Source: a virus | Strand: one strand, 5' to 3' | Length of the DNA: 23,054 nt | Virus record (IMG/VR): IMGVR_UViG_3300023294_000102 | Location: 1 to 23,054 of that record | Shown here: positions 1 through 7,124 of the stretch, one piece after another | How positions within the stretch are numbered: position 1 is the stretch's first letter | Layout of the letters: the number at the start of each line of letters is the position of its first letter | Program-made: the position numbers and the translations under genes | Notes under the pieces: model-generated | Databases searched by the model: none | The model's input: only the letters and a program-made list of their open reading frames with translations | What the model was told of the DNA's origin: nothing

Positions 1-22
1 TACTAGTATCTCCTGATACACA
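1..22 (-). other. Start of an intein inserted at the NrdA radical cysteine
   Basis: From codon 438 (TGT at 22..20) the NrdA homology stops and reads C-V-S-G-D-T-S, the usual start of intein block A (Cys1 followed by a small-residue/GDT stretch). The insertion falls between the residues equivalent to E. coli L438 and C439, so the catalytic Cys would be the +1 residue after splicing. Only seven residues are visible, so class, length and any endonuclease are unknown. Confidence 0.75.
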
Positions 23-1333
23 AAGGTTTGACATATAAACTTTATCTTTAAATGAACTGTGAGTATTACAATGGTCAATATTCATAATGTAAATACGACC
101 TGTTTCTGCTCTTTCTTTTAATAAATCCATAAACAAAGTTTGTGCTCTTATTTTCTTTTTACTGATAGATGTTTTTCTTTCATACTTCTCATATAACTCA
201 TCAAACTCTGGCATACCAAATGCTTCGTATAAGTCTTTACATTCATGTGGTGAGAATAAAGTAATTTCTTCATCTCTAATAAATCTTTCATAGAATAGTT
301 TAGATATTTGTATAGAATAGTCTAACTTTCGTACTCTATTATCTTCTGACCCTTTATTGTTTTTTAAGACTAATATATCTTCTATTTCTTGATGCCAAAT
401 TGGAAAGTGAACTGTAGCTGACCCCCCTCTAACTCCGTTTTGGGTGCAACATCTAACTGTTGCTTCAAACTTTTTAAGGAAAGGAATAACACCAGTATGT
501 TGGATTTCTCCACCACGAATCCTTGAATTAATTCCTCTAATTCTTCCAGCATTGATTCCGATGCCCGCCCTTTGGGCAACATAGTTACCAATAGCCATAT
601 CGGAGCTAAAAATACTAGGAAGAGTATCATCACTATCAACCAGAACGCAAGACGCAAACTGTCTAAGAGGAGTACGAACACCTGCCATAACAGGTGTAGG
701 AATGTTGATCTTGAATTTACTAATGGCGTCATAGTATTTTTTAACATATTGTAATCTACTTTCTTTTGGGTATTCAGCAAATAATGTTGCTGATATCATC
801 ATATACATAAATTGAGGTGTTTCAAAAATATCACCTGTACTTCTGTCTTGTACAAGGTACTTATCCATAACTTGTCTTATACCTGCATAGGTAAAATTAT
901 AATCTCGTTCATGCTCAATCCACATATTCATTCTATCAATTTCAGATTCAGTATAATTGGTTAATATTGCTTTATCATACACACCCTCATCAACACATTT
1001 TTTGATGTGGTCTAAAAATTTAGGATGTTCCCATAGTCTATGAAATAATTTTTTTCTTAGAGAGAATAATAATAATCGAGCTGCGACAAACTGATAGTTA
1101 GGACTTTCTAAACTTATTAAGTCATTAGCAGACTTAATCAAAATCTGTTGTATATCCTCTGTATTAATACCATCAAAGAATTGTATACCACTATTCATTT
1201 CTACATGAGAAGCACTAACACCTGTAATACCCTCTGTTGCATACCCAACCATTGAATGAATTTTATCAATGTTTAATGATTCTTTTCCCTTATCTCCACG
1301 CTTAGTTACATACAAGTTCGATTCTGTTACCAT
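1..1333 (-). CDS. nrdA: Ribonucleotide reductase class I alpha subunit, N-terminal part, running into an intein
   Basis: NrdA reduces ribonucleoside diphosphates to deoxyribonucleotides in the cytoplasm, supplying phage replication. An uninterrupted frame of 444 codons runs off the left edge. Recognisable class Ia segments are TPVMAGVRTPLRQFASCVL (C229 matches E. coli C225), QRAGIGINAGRIR, IRGGEIQHTG, VLKNNKGSEDNRVR, and GRIYIMNIDHCNTHS leading to SNLC. E. coli continues NLC-LEI at its thiyl-radical Cys439; here the reading is NLC-VSGDTS, which is not NrdA sequence but matches an intein block A. The ATG at 1333 directly follows the primase stop, and AGAAGG in the primase 3' end serves as ribosome binding site. 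I am sure of the family; the intein is inferred from its first seven residues. Confidence 0.95.
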   Translation of the reverse strand, partial: MVTESNLYVTKRGDKGKESLNIDKIHSMVGYATEGITGVSASHVEMNSGIQFFDGINTEDIQQILIKSANDLISLESPNYQFVAARLLLFSLRKKLFHRLWEHPKFLDHIKKCVDEGVYDKAILTNYTESEIDRMNMWIEHERDYNFTYAGIRQVMDKYLVQDRSTGDIFETPQFMYMMISATLFAEYPKESRLQYVKKYYDAISKFKINIPTPVMAGVRTPLRQFASCVLVDSDDTLPSIFSSDMAIGNYVAQRAGIGINAGRIRGINSRIRGGEIQHTGVIPFLKKFEATVRCCTQNGVRGGSATVHFPIWHQEIEDILVLKNNKGSEDNRVRKLDYSIQISKLFYERFIRDEEITLFSPHECKDLYEAFGMPEFDELYEKYERKTSISKKKIRAQTLFMDLLKERAETGRIYIMNIDHCNTHSSFKDKVYMSNLCVSGDTS

Positions 1334-2344
1334 TTATACCTTCTTCCAATTGTTAATGTATTGTAGTGCTGTTAGTCCGCAATATGTGTTATTACTTATA
1401 AGAGTTTGCACCTCTAGTTTACTTTTTCCTGCAATTATCATGTCGTTAATATCTTTATGTTTCAACGATTTTGGCCACACAACCAAATTAAATTTTTTAT
1501 CAACAATTTTAATCATACGATCTATAATTTCTCTGTTTCTAGGTTCATTATCAAATATCATTGTACATTGTTCATGGTTAATTTTTATGTTAGCATCTGC
1601 ACCTGCAAGAGCAATAGCGTTATCTAAAAACAAACTATCAATAGGTCCTTCAGTTATCATTATAGGTTTATTTAAATCTACTCTATCAAGACCATAAATC
1701 TTATCTTTTGTATCGTCAAACTTAATTGTAATATATTTTGGCAATTCTTTACCAAAAGAACGACCTTGAAATGCAAAAAATTTACCTGTTCTATCATAGA
1801 AAGGTATTACAACTCTTGGGTGGTCATATTGTAAAGACGGAAATTTGTTGGGTATAATTTCATTAGTCCATTCATAAAACTTAGGACAAAAATAAAACTT
1901 ATCATAATGATTTTTAGGAATAAATCTATCAAAGACAAACTTTTTTGCTGGGTGTGTAATAACTAATTTATCAAAAGGTGTCAATTCACCTAATAGATTA
2001 TCATATCTACTTTTCTTTTGTATAACTTTAGATGGTGTAAAATCAAATTGAGGTTTTTCTTCTTGTATTTTGCCACCTTTAAATCTATCAAAGATATATT
2101 CTTTATGCATATTAGGGTCAAGATGTTTAATCAGATTACCAAGCGTCTGACCCATACCACAATTATGGCATTTAAAAAACATATCATTCTTTTTTTCATA
2201 AACAAAACCTCTTGCTTTTGAAGATGATTTTTTAGAATCACCACAATGGGGACATCTAAAATTGTAAAGATTATCTGATTTTTTTTTAAATTTTTCTAGT
2301 CTTGTTGATAGGAGATTGAGATATTTAACATCAATATACGACAT
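1334..2344 (-). CDS. 61: T4 gp61-like DNA primase
   Basis: This primase makes RNA primers for lagging-strand synthesis together with the gp41 helicase, whose gene is also in this window. It has 336 aa, close to T4 gp61. An N-terminal zinc-binding domain is visible: CPHCGDS (C31, C34) and CHNCG (C59, C62). A Toprim domain follows: MITEGPIDSLF with E232, then MIFDNE with D265 as metal-binding acidic residues, and KHKDINDMI near the C-terminus. I chose the ATG at 2344; a GTG at 2350 is also in frame. A consensus-like sigma70 promoter ends 6 nt upstream of this ATG, so the predicted transcript would be nearly leaderless. The stop abuts the nrdA start, giving a two-gene primase-nrdA unit. Confidence 0.9.
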   Translation of the reverse strand: MSYIDVKYLNLLSTRLEKFKKKSDNLYNFRCPHCGDSKKSSSKARGFVYEKKNDMFFKCHNCGMGQTLGNLIKHLDPNMHKEYIFDRFKGGKIQEEKPQFDFTPSKVIQKKSRYDNLLGELTPFDKLVITHPAKKFVFDRFIPKNHYDKFYFCPKFYEWTNEIIPNKFPSLQYDHPRVVIPFYDRTGKFFAFQGRSFGKELPKYITIKFDDTKDKIYGLDRVDLNKPIMITEGPIDSLFLDNAIALAGADANIKINHEQCTMIFDNEPRNREIIDRMIKIVDKKFNLVVWPKSLKHKDINDMIIAGKSKLEVQTLISNNTYCGLTALQYINNWKKV

Positions 2345-2350
2345 AAACAC

Positions 2351-2379
2351 ATTATAACACTAACAAGCGGAAAAGTCAA
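2351..2379 (-). promoter_or_regulatory. Sigma70-like promoter of the primase-nrdA unit
   Basis: TTGACT (2379..2374), a 17-nt spacer and TATAAT (2356..2351) read on the minus strand. The -35 sits in TGCTTGAC, shared with the promoters near 16650 and 17840. The primase ATG starts 6 nt after the -10, so the expected start site coincides with the start codon. Confidence 0.8.
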
Positions 2380-2387
2380 GCAATTAA

Positions 2388-2840
2388 CTAAAATATATCA
2401 AATAATATACTGTCAGGATTAGACATCATAAGACCGATTATAATCGACCCTCCGATAATGATCCATCTCCACTTCTCTAATACACCAACTCTTTCGGATA
2501 ATTGAGTTCTAACAGCTCTAATCTCATTGAGCATTTTACTTTCAGACTGTATTTGATGTTCTCTTAGTTCTCTACTATTGGTAGTTATTCTAGAATGTAA
2601 TTCTTTAAGGTCTTTATCCCATTCTTTTCTTCGAGATTCTAATGTAATAAAGATATCTTCATCTACTTGTTCCGCTCGTTCTAACTTTGTTTGTTGTTGA
2701 ATCAACATACTTTTTAAAGATACAGTAATTTCTGTAAGTTTTTCTATTGTTGATTCTAATCGTAAATGAATAAGCTCACCTGTCTTGGCGTCTTTTTTAA
2801 GTAATGCTATTTCTGTTTTAATTTGTTCTAGGTCTGGCAT
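2388..2840 (-). CDS. Coiled-coil protein with C-terminal membrane anchor
   Basis: I do not recognise a named family. The 150-aa product is mostly charged helix: residues 1-115 look like a long coiled coil rich in E, K, L and R. One hydrophobic segment follows at about 126-140 (WIIIGGSIIIGLMM), then a short tail. This topology places a long soluble rod on one face of the inner membrane. The gene begins 2 nt after the o-spanin stop and is the last gene of the lysis-like cluster before the primase promoter, so a role in lysis or in a membrane complex is plausible. Upstream Shine-Dalgarno pairing is weak (GAGAAAGAA), which suggests coupling to the o-spanin gene. A holin is unlikely because there is only one membrane segment. 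Confidence 0.75.
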   Translation of the reverse strand: MPDLEQIKTEIALLKKDAKTGELIHLRLESTIEKLTEITVSLKSMLIQQQTKLERAEQVDEDIFITLESRRKEWDKDLKELHSRITTNSRELREHQIQSESKMLNEIRAVRTQLSERVGVLEKWRWIIIGGSIIIGLMMSNPDSILFDIF

Positions 2841-2842
2841 GA

Positions 2843-3202
2843 CTATTCTTTCTCATAGTACTCTTTGTATGATAAAATAATCTGTCTTTGTTCTGCTAAT
2901 TTATTTCTTATATCAGTAAAATTCAAAGCAAGTTTTTCATACCCCTCATCTGTAATTGCAAACAAAGCATAGTCACCGTTCTTATTGTTCTTTACTTTTT
3001 CAAATACTTCATTAGCGTTATCTTTAGTAATAATAATCCATTCAACACCTTCCAACTCTAATGGTATAGGCATATCTAAATTCAGAGGTTCTTTTTTCTT
3101 TTCAATCTTATAACTAGTGATTTCTTTTACACTAGAAGCACAACTACTTAACAGTATTGCTATTAGACCAAAAGCTAGGACATTCCCTATTTGGCGTATC
3201 AT
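2843..3202 (-). CDS. Outer-membrane spanin lipoprotein (Rz1-like, o-spanin)
   Basis: Small 119-aa lipoprotein with a hydrophobic signal peptide (residues 5-18) and lipobox L18-S-S-C21, so the mature protein should be lipidated on Cys21. The remainder is charged and has a helical C-terminus. Its start lies 59 nt inside the preceding i-spanin gene in another frame, the overlap expected of Rz/Rz1 pairs. O-spanins join inner-membrane i-spanins across the periplasm and fuse the two membranes in the last step of lysis of Gram-negative hosts. It is longer than lambda Rz1 and is not proline-rich, so the call rests on the lipobox plus the overlap. A strong purine-rich site (GAGGGGGAAT) precedes the ATG. 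Confidence 0.75.
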   Translation of the reverse strand: MIRQIGNVLAFGLIAILLSSCASSVKEITSYKIEKKKEPLNLDMPIPLELEGVEWIIITKDNANEVFEKVKNNKNGDYALFAITDEGYEKLALNFTDIRNKLAEQRQIILSYKEYYEKE

Positions 3203-3593
3203 TTAATTCCCCCTCTGTTAGTGGACTACCACTTGCAATTTCCATACATCTAGTAGCACTATTACTTGCTTTATTAATAATTTTTTCTACTAGACCAGGT
3301 TTGTTTTCTGCAAGATTGCCTATGTCATGTTTACTTAATCTATTATTCAATGAATCCCTATCTGCTTTTAGTTTAGCATTTTGCTCATCTATTGTTTTAA
3401 GTGTAGTTCTTATTTGTTTCAAGTCTTTTGTTTGTTGTTCAATAACTTGATTACTTTCTTCAACAGCAGTTTCTAATTTAATTTGATTTGTTTTTAAAAT
3501 AGCATTGTCTTTTTGTAGTTTATTAACATACAGATAACCACCACCTGCACCTGCAAGCATGATAATCAACAATGCTATCTTTAATTGAAACAT
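3144..3593 (-). CDS. Inner-membrane spanin (Rz-like, i-spanin)
   Basis: 149-aa protein with an N-terminal membrane segment (about residues 5-22, IALLIIMLAGAGGGYLY) followed by a periplasmic coiled coil (about 25-92) with regular L/I/K/E spacing. The C-terminal ATRCMEIASGSPLTEGEL stretch is of a kind I associate with i-spanins of marine T4-like phages. The 3' end overlaps the lipoprotein gene by 59 nt in a different frame, the Rz/Rz1 arrangement. The protein should span the periplasm and pair with the o-spanin. The ATG overlaps the stop of the upstream gene (TAATG), consistent with coupled translation. Confidence 0.8.
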   Translation of the reverse strand: MFQLKIALLIIMLAGAGGGYLYVNKLQKDNAILKTNQIKLETAVEESNQVIEQQTKDLKQIRTTLKTIDEQNAKLKADRDSLNNRLSKHDIGNLAENKPGLVEKIINKASNSATRCMEIASGSPLTEGELNDTPNRECPSFWSNSNTVK

Positions 3594-4183
3594 TATTTTA
3601 TTTTTGCGTTCACTTTACGGTGTTTGTTCCAAGCCATAAAACCACCTACTCTTAAAGACCAATATGCTAAGACATTCATTAAATAGAACCCATTTATTTC
3701 AATATTAATATCTCTAAAAATTTGATCTGCTGTCTTTTGACTAATAACACCCATAGTATTTTTTTTATCACTTTTTAATAGTGTTTCGTATTTGTAAGCA
3801 TAATCATGTATAAGTCCACCTATTAAAAGAACTCCCACTGGTGATAAAAACGTATGCAAGAACTTTGGTATACTTGCACCATCAAATATAAATCCAGCAG
3901 GTATGACAAACTTTTCTCCGTTTAATTCGTAATGAAAATCTTTTGCAATTTCCCAATGTCTAACACCGAGTAACCACATTGAAATCATTTTAAAAAAACC
4001 TTTACCTTTTGTAGCAATTCTTAAAGGTTTCATTAACGGATAGTCTGAATATTTAAACCAATCGAATTTTCTTACATTATTAACATTCTTGTCAAAAAGA
4101 TTAATGATAAAACCTATAATAATTAATACAATTAGTATTGACCATTGCCAAAATTTCATAGCTAAAGTTATTAATATTTCCAT
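3593..4183 (-). CDS. DUF1353-like membrane-anchored protein
   Basis: 196 aa. Residues 11-29 form a hydrophobic segment (WQWSILIVLIIIGFIINLF). The soluble part then contains FVIPAGFIFDGASIPKF and, downstream, GGLIHDYAY, the two signature motifs of the DUF1353 family (VPxGFxxDxASIP and HDxxY). The function of DUF1353 is not established, although members are common in phage genomes, often near lysis genes. Its position directly before the spanins (TAATG overlap) suggests a lysis or cell-envelope role. AAGGAATCAAA precedes the ATG. The His-Asp pair could bind metal, but this is inference. Confidence 0.65.
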   Translation of the reverse strand: MEILITLAMKFWQWSILIVLIIIGFIINLFDKNVNNVRKFDWFKYSDYPLMKPLRIATKGKGFFKMISMWLLGVRHWEIAKDFHYELNGEKFVIPAGFIFDGASIPKFLHTFLSPVGVLLIGGLIHDYAYKYETLLKSDKKNTMGVISQKTADQIFRDINIEINGFYLMNVLAYWSLRVGGFMAWNKHRKVNAKIK

Positions 4184-4199
4184 TTTGATTCCTTATAAT

Positions 4200-4361
4200 T
4201 TATCCTTGTTTCTTAACTACTGATATAATACCCCAAATGATAGCGCCATATGCTGCTAAATTAACAAAAGGACCGCCTAATACGATTAGGACACCAAGTG
4301 CAATTAATGAAGCACCTGACCATGTTGATATCTCTGTTACTCTTTCTTTAATCCAATTCAT
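4200..4361 (-). CDS. Small two-segment membrane protein
   Basis: 53 aa from the ATG at 4361, which has the best ribosome binding site in the area (AAGGAGAAAAATACT). After an amphipathic start (MNWIKERVTEISTW) come two hydrophobic stretches (ASLIALGVLIVLGGPF and AAYGAIIWGIISVV) and a basic tail (KKQG). Two closely spaced membrane segments and placement just before the DUF1353 and spanin genes would suit a small holin-like or antiholin-like protein, but no sequence feature proves it. A longer reading from an ATG at 4451 (83 aa) adds an acidic extension and overlaps the upstream small gene; I consider it less likely. Confidence 0.6.
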   Translation of the reverse strand: MNWIKERVTEISTWSGASLIALGVLIVLGGPFVNLAAYGAIIWGIISVVKKQG

Positions 4362-4423
4362 AGTATTTTTCTCCTTATTGATTGTATCTTCATCACCCCA
4401 AGCAGTCATTTCGGGATAATATA

Positions 4424-4585
4424 TTACTTCTTCTTCAGTTCCTTTATCCATTTTTCTCTCACCTTCTTTACATTTTCTTTTGTTCTTAACGGATACAAAC
4501 TAGCCATAGGTTTTAAATAACTTGTAGCAGGTACTTGTAAGCCCATTGAATACTCTTTAACAAATGATTTATAAGATTTTGACAT
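4424..4585 (-). CDS. Small basic protein with capsid-targeting-like N-terminus
   Basis: 53-aa gene whose ATG overlaps the stop of the preceding gene (TAATG at 4585) and is preceded by AAAGGAC. The product starts MSKSYKSFVKEYSMG and ends in a highly basic tail (REKWIKELKKK). The first residues resemble the K-x-[FY]-x-x-[FY]-x-x-E pattern seen at the start of several neighbouring proteins and of T4 internal proteins. I recognise no family. Coding status rests on the stop-start overlap, the ribosome binding site and the tiling between neighbours. Confidence 0.65.
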   Translation of the reverse strand: MSKSYKSFVKEYSMGLQVPATSYLKPMASLYPLRTKENVKKVREKWIKELKKK

Positions 4586-5292
4586 TATTGTCCTTTAACC
4601 CTTTTTGCTAAATCACTATCTGCTTTACCCCATGTTCCGGGACTTTTAGTTACAAAAGAATTAACTCTTGCAAATGCCCATTGTTGTGGAGTAGTACCAG
4701 GTCTATGACCACCTTTCCATGCAGCCATACCTCTATCGTAAACTTTCTTTAGAATAGAATAAGGCATACCTGTTTTCTTTGCTTTGTTTTGTAGGCCTTT
4801 GATTGCCTCATCAAGTGTCATATCTTCACCATATAATTTTTTATACTTGTCTGTATATTTTGATGGTTTAGTCTTTGCAACTTTATCAGCAGGTGATTGT
4901 TTGTATGCAGACTTATCACTATCAGACTTTTTACCTTGCTTCTCTAGGTGTCTGTCGTGTGATTTTTTTTCTTTGTCTGATAACCCTGCAACATATTTTT
5001 TAGGTTGATCTGTTTCTTTATCGTAAGGTAATTTTTTAGCCTGAATATAATCTTTATCATTGGCATTAATTGCCATAGCTTTTAATTGTTTTTTTCTTTC
5101 TGTAATTTCGTCTTTTGGATATTCTAAATCAGGAATAAGTCTATCAATTGTTTCTTTGATTTTAAATCTTTTGAGAAGTCGATCTCTCATTTCCTTTCTT
5201 CTCTTAACAATTACGGTAGATGAATCGTCACCTGTACCTGCAACTGCTGTGCCTGTAGCGTTTGCTGGGACATCTTCTTTAATATTAGACAT
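4585..5292 (-). CDS. Conserved phage structural-type protein (DUF5824-like)
   Basis: 235-aa, strongly basic, lysine-rich protein. The N-terminus has a low-complexity stretch (ANATGTAVAGTGDDSSTV) of a kind common in marine T4-like virion proteins. The middle (KYVAGLSDKEKKSHDRHLEK) and the C-terminal part (KTGMPYSILKKVYDRGMAAW, then GHRPGTTPQQWAFARVNSF and GTWGKADSDLA) resemble a family I know from marine myoviruses and some genomes annotated as DUF5824. Its biochemical role is unknown; basic charge and late-block position suggest nucleic-acid or capsid association. The start is supported by GGAGG 7 nt upstream and an 8-nt overlap with the upstream gene. Confidence 0.7.
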   Translation of the reverse strand: MSNIKEDVPANATGTAVAGTGDDSSTVIVKRRKEMRDRLLKRFKIKETIDRLIPDLEYPKDEITERKKQLKAMAINANDKDYIQAKKLPYDKETDQPKKYVAGLSDKEKKSHDRHLEKQGKKSDSDKSAYKQSPADKVAKTKPSKYTDKYKKLYGEDMTLDEAIKGLQNKAKKTGMPYSILKKVYDRGMAAWKGGHRPGTTPQQWAFARVNSFVTKSPGTWGKADSDLAKRVKGQ

Positions 5293-5845
5293 ATAAATCC
5301 TCCGTTGTTAGATAAACATCTCTATACTTGAACACATCATAACCCATAATAGTGTCTGTAGCGCCTTCAAATACAACTTCTTCATCTATATTTATGACTA
5401 CATCTCCCTCTAGATTGGTTATATCACGCCTTACTCTATAAGTGCCAGTTCGTACAAAGTCTCCATAGTTTTCATTAATTTCAAATTCAAATCCATGTTT
5501 TTTTAAATGTTTATAGACTACCTTTTCTACTTCTAGATTGTTACCATTATCTTCTTTGAAAAAAGCAATAGCTGCGGCTGCAGCTGTAGTTATAGGTCCC
5601 CTAACGCCAACCTTACCTAATAGTCTTTTTAAATTAAAAACAAAACGAATAAGCATTGTATATGCTTCTCTTGCTTTTAGTCTTTCTGTTGAGTTGGGGA
5701 ATGCTTGGTTGAAATCTTTTGATTTAATTAACACCTTACCTTTATCATTAATAATACCAAACTTATATGCTTTAGTTTTATTAAAAGGTGTTACTAGTAT
5801 TTTTAAAACTCTGTAAGCTATTAAGGCGTCTATTACTCTTCCCAT
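5285..5845 (-). CDS. Conserved hypothetical protein of the late block
   Basis: 186 aa, family not recognised with confidence. The N-terminal 100 residues are basic and partly hydrophobic (RVIDALIAYRVLKILVTPF, then an alanine-rich TTAAAAAAIAFF). The C-terminal half is acidic and beta-rich, with paired strands (GTYRVRRDI, DVVINIDEEVVFEG, YDVFKYRDVYLTTEDLYV). A hydrophobic helix-rich front plus a beta-sandwich-like back would suit a structural or assembly protein. Start and stop overlap both neighbours (TAATG at 5845, 8 nt at 5285-5292), so it belongs to the same translationally coupled late operon. Confidence 0.65.
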   Translation of the reverse strand: MGRVIDALIAYRVLKILVTPFNKTKAYKFGIINDKGKVLIKSKDFNQAFPNSTERLKAREAYTMLIRFVFNLKRLLGKVGVRGPITTAAAAAIAFFKEDNGNNLEVEKVVYKHLKKHGFEFEINENYGDFVRTGTYRVRRDITNLEGDVVINIDEEVVFEGATDTIMGYDVFKYRDVYLTTEDLYV

Positions 5846-6213
5846 TAAATTTTTCCTAACTCTCCCATTACATTGTGATTGATTGGTGTATTAATCATAT
5901 CATTCTCTGGCATATAATGTAGAAACACAAGAATAGTTTTCAATATAGACCAGTGTTGTGTGTCTATTTTAAAGAATAACAAAGTAGTAGCAGCATCAAT
6001 ACCAAACACATTTGCAAGTATTATCACATGATTAATAATTAGTCTCGCTTTTAGTTCTTTGGTTGTATCATACTTTCTAAACAGTCTTTTCAGATATTTA
6101 AATCTTTTCATATCATCTAAGAACTCTTGCTCATCAACACACAAAGGATTATCATAATGTTTGATAGCAAACATATTGATATTCTCCGAGGTCAACTCTT
6201 TAAAATCTTTCAT
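5845..6213 (-). CDS. Conserved small late protein
   Basis: 122 aa from the ATG at 6213; an in-frame TTG at 6237 would add eight residues and seems less likely. The protein begins MKDFKELTSENINMFAIKHYDN and continues with helical segments (FLDDMKRFKYLKRLFRKY, KARLIINHVIILANVFGI, ATTLLFFKI). I have seen very similar small proteins in marine T4-like phages, always of unknown function. The alternation of basic and hydrophobic helices suggests an all-alpha fold. An inverted repeat (6228-6248) sits just upstream of the start, where no good Shine-Dalgarno is visible, and could modulate translation. Confidence 0.7.
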   Translation of the reverse strand: MKDFKELTSENINMFAIKHYDNPLCVDEQEFLDDMKRFKYLKRLFRKYDTTKELKARLIINHVIILANVFGIDAATTLLFFKIDTQHWSILKTILVFLHYMPENDMINTPINHNVMGELGKI

Positions 6214-6227
6214 AATAAAACCAATCT

Positions 6228-6248
6228 GTACATACAATATATATGTAC
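6228..6248. repeat. Intergenic inverted repeat
   Basis: GTACATA (6228-6234) and TATGTAC (6242-6248) are perfect complements around a 7-nt centre, in the gap between the stop at 6253 and the start at 6213. In mRNA they could form a 7-bp stem-loop 15 nt upstream of the next start codon. There is no U-run, so it is not a standard terminator. Confidence 0.5.
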
Positions 6249-6252
6249 TTAC

Positions 6253-6687
6253 TTATACTAAATTTGCAAATACTTTATATGTGTTATTTGATTGTTTTTC
6301 CCAATTGAATTCCAGTTTCAAACCACCTTCTTTTCTATGAGAAATACCATCACCATTTTCAATATCACCATCACCTGATGTAGTGTTATCAGATGTTTTA
6401 CCATATCTTCCACCATACTGTGAAACTTCAACTACTGATTTACCATTATTACCTTCAATTTTAGGTAATGTATAAGTTAAACCAAGTGTTCCTAGTTTCA
6501 TTGCTAATTGATGCATAGCAGCGTCAGGTTGTATATACTCTTGTTCAGCAATAGCACCTACAAAAGCATTTACTTTTTGTAATGAATCAGGATTTGCAAT
6601 ATCAAAAATTCCTACGTTATCGTTTTCTGCTGATTGATGAGAAAACTGATCTGTATATGCTTCTTCAAATTGTTTAAAGCTTTTCAT
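6253..6687 (-). CDS. Virion-associated-type protein with capsid-targeting-like N-terminus
   Basis: 144 aa from the ATG at 6687, which is preceded by AAAGGA with suitable spacing; an in-frame extension to 6738 lacks such a site. It begins MKSFKQFEEAYTDQ, similar to the T4 internal-protein targeting peptide. Next comes a helical part (VNAFVGAIAEQEYIQPDAAM, QLAMKLGTLG), then beta strands and a glycine-rich linker (GGRYGKTSDNTTSGDGDIENG) before a final strand pair (GLKLEFNWEKQ, YKVFANLV). The family has no function I can name; I recall similar proteins in marine myoviruses. It overlaps the 58-aa upstream gene by 14 nt. Confidence 0.7.
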   Translation of the reverse strand: MKSFKQFEEAYTDQFSHQSAENDNVGIFDIANPDSLQKVNAFVGAIAEQEYIQPDAAMHQLAMKLGTLGLTYTLPKIEGNNGKSVVEVSQYGGRYGKTSDNTTSGDGDIENGDGISHRKEGGLKLEFNWEKQSNNTYKVFANLV

Positions 6688-6850
6688 CTTTATATTCCTT
6701 TTTTTGTTTTGGTTTATCTTCGATAACTTCAATCTCAATACTTCTAGGATTTTCTGTTAAGACTTCAGAAAGAACACCATTATTATCTAGATATACTTTT
6801 CTTGCTCTTGGTGATAAACCGTTTAATTCTGCTTGTGTTAGTTTTTCCAT
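6674..6850 (-). CDS. Small conserved-looking 58-aa protein
   Basis: A 58-codon frame from the ATG at 6850, with AAGGGAG 8 nt upstream, ending inside the next gene (14-nt overlap). The product starts MEKLTQAELNGLSPRARKVY and ends in a charged, lysine-rich tail (KPKQKKEYKDEKL). It fills what would otherwise be a 176-nt gap in a block where genes abut, and its stop-start overlap fits the local pattern. Function unknown. Confidence 0.65.
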   Translation of the reverse strand: MEKLTQAELNGLSPRARKVYLDNNGVLSEVLTENPRSIEIEVIEDKPKQKKEYKDEKL

Positions 6851-6863
6851 TAATCTTTCTCCC

Positions 6864-7100
6864 TTATGAGGCTGCCATATCTAAGGCAAATTTCTTATCT
6901 TCAGGCATTGGTGTAGAATCATCTTCGATTCTTTTTAAAAACAAATCACATTGTTGCATTGCACCTGCTAAAGCATTCAAATTGTTCCTCATAGTTATAA
7001 TTTTTCTTTCACTATCTTCAATTTGTTGTTTAATATTTTGAAAGTCTTTATCTAATTGTGACTTTCTCGTTTCAATTTCTTCTTTGTTTATAGTTGACAT
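6864..7100 (-). CDS. Small coiled-coil protein
   Basis: 78 aa, helical over most of its length (residues 3-60, rich in E, K, Q, I, L) with an AGAMQQCDLFLKRIED segment, so probably a dimeric coiled coil. It resembles small proteins found in many T4-like marine phage structural blocks, none with a known function as far as I can recall. GGAG precedes the ATG, and a GC-rich hairpin (7125-7140) lies 25 nt upstream, separating it from the strongly expressed-looking 177-aa gene. Confidence 0.65.
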   Translation of the reverse strand: MSTINKEEIETRKSQLDKDFQNIKQQIEDSERKIITMRNNLNALAGAMQQCDLFLKRIEDDSTPMPEDKKFALDMAAS

Positions 7101-7124
7101 AATATCTCCATGATTATTATCAGA

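Noticed and set aside
382-780. A 132-aa open frame on the minus strand within nrdA
   Set aside because: It is out of frame with the clear NrdA homology covering the same bases, so it is a shadow frame.
1269-1697. A 142-aa open frame on the plus strand
   Set aside because: It lies antisense to the primase Toprim region and the nrdA start, has no ribosome binding site or family likeness, and every real gene is on the other strand.
4362-4451. N-terminal extension of the small membrane protein from the ATG at 4451
   Set aside because: It overlaps the 53-aa upstream gene, while the ATG at 4361 has a far better AAGGAG site. It remains possible but is the weaker choice.
5389-5396. CATAAATA on the minus strand (late-promoter-like)
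   Set aside because: It lies inside a coding region with no gene start at a suitable distance. Such matches are expected by chance in AT-rich DNA, as for GATAAATA at about 13470, 20390 and 21965.
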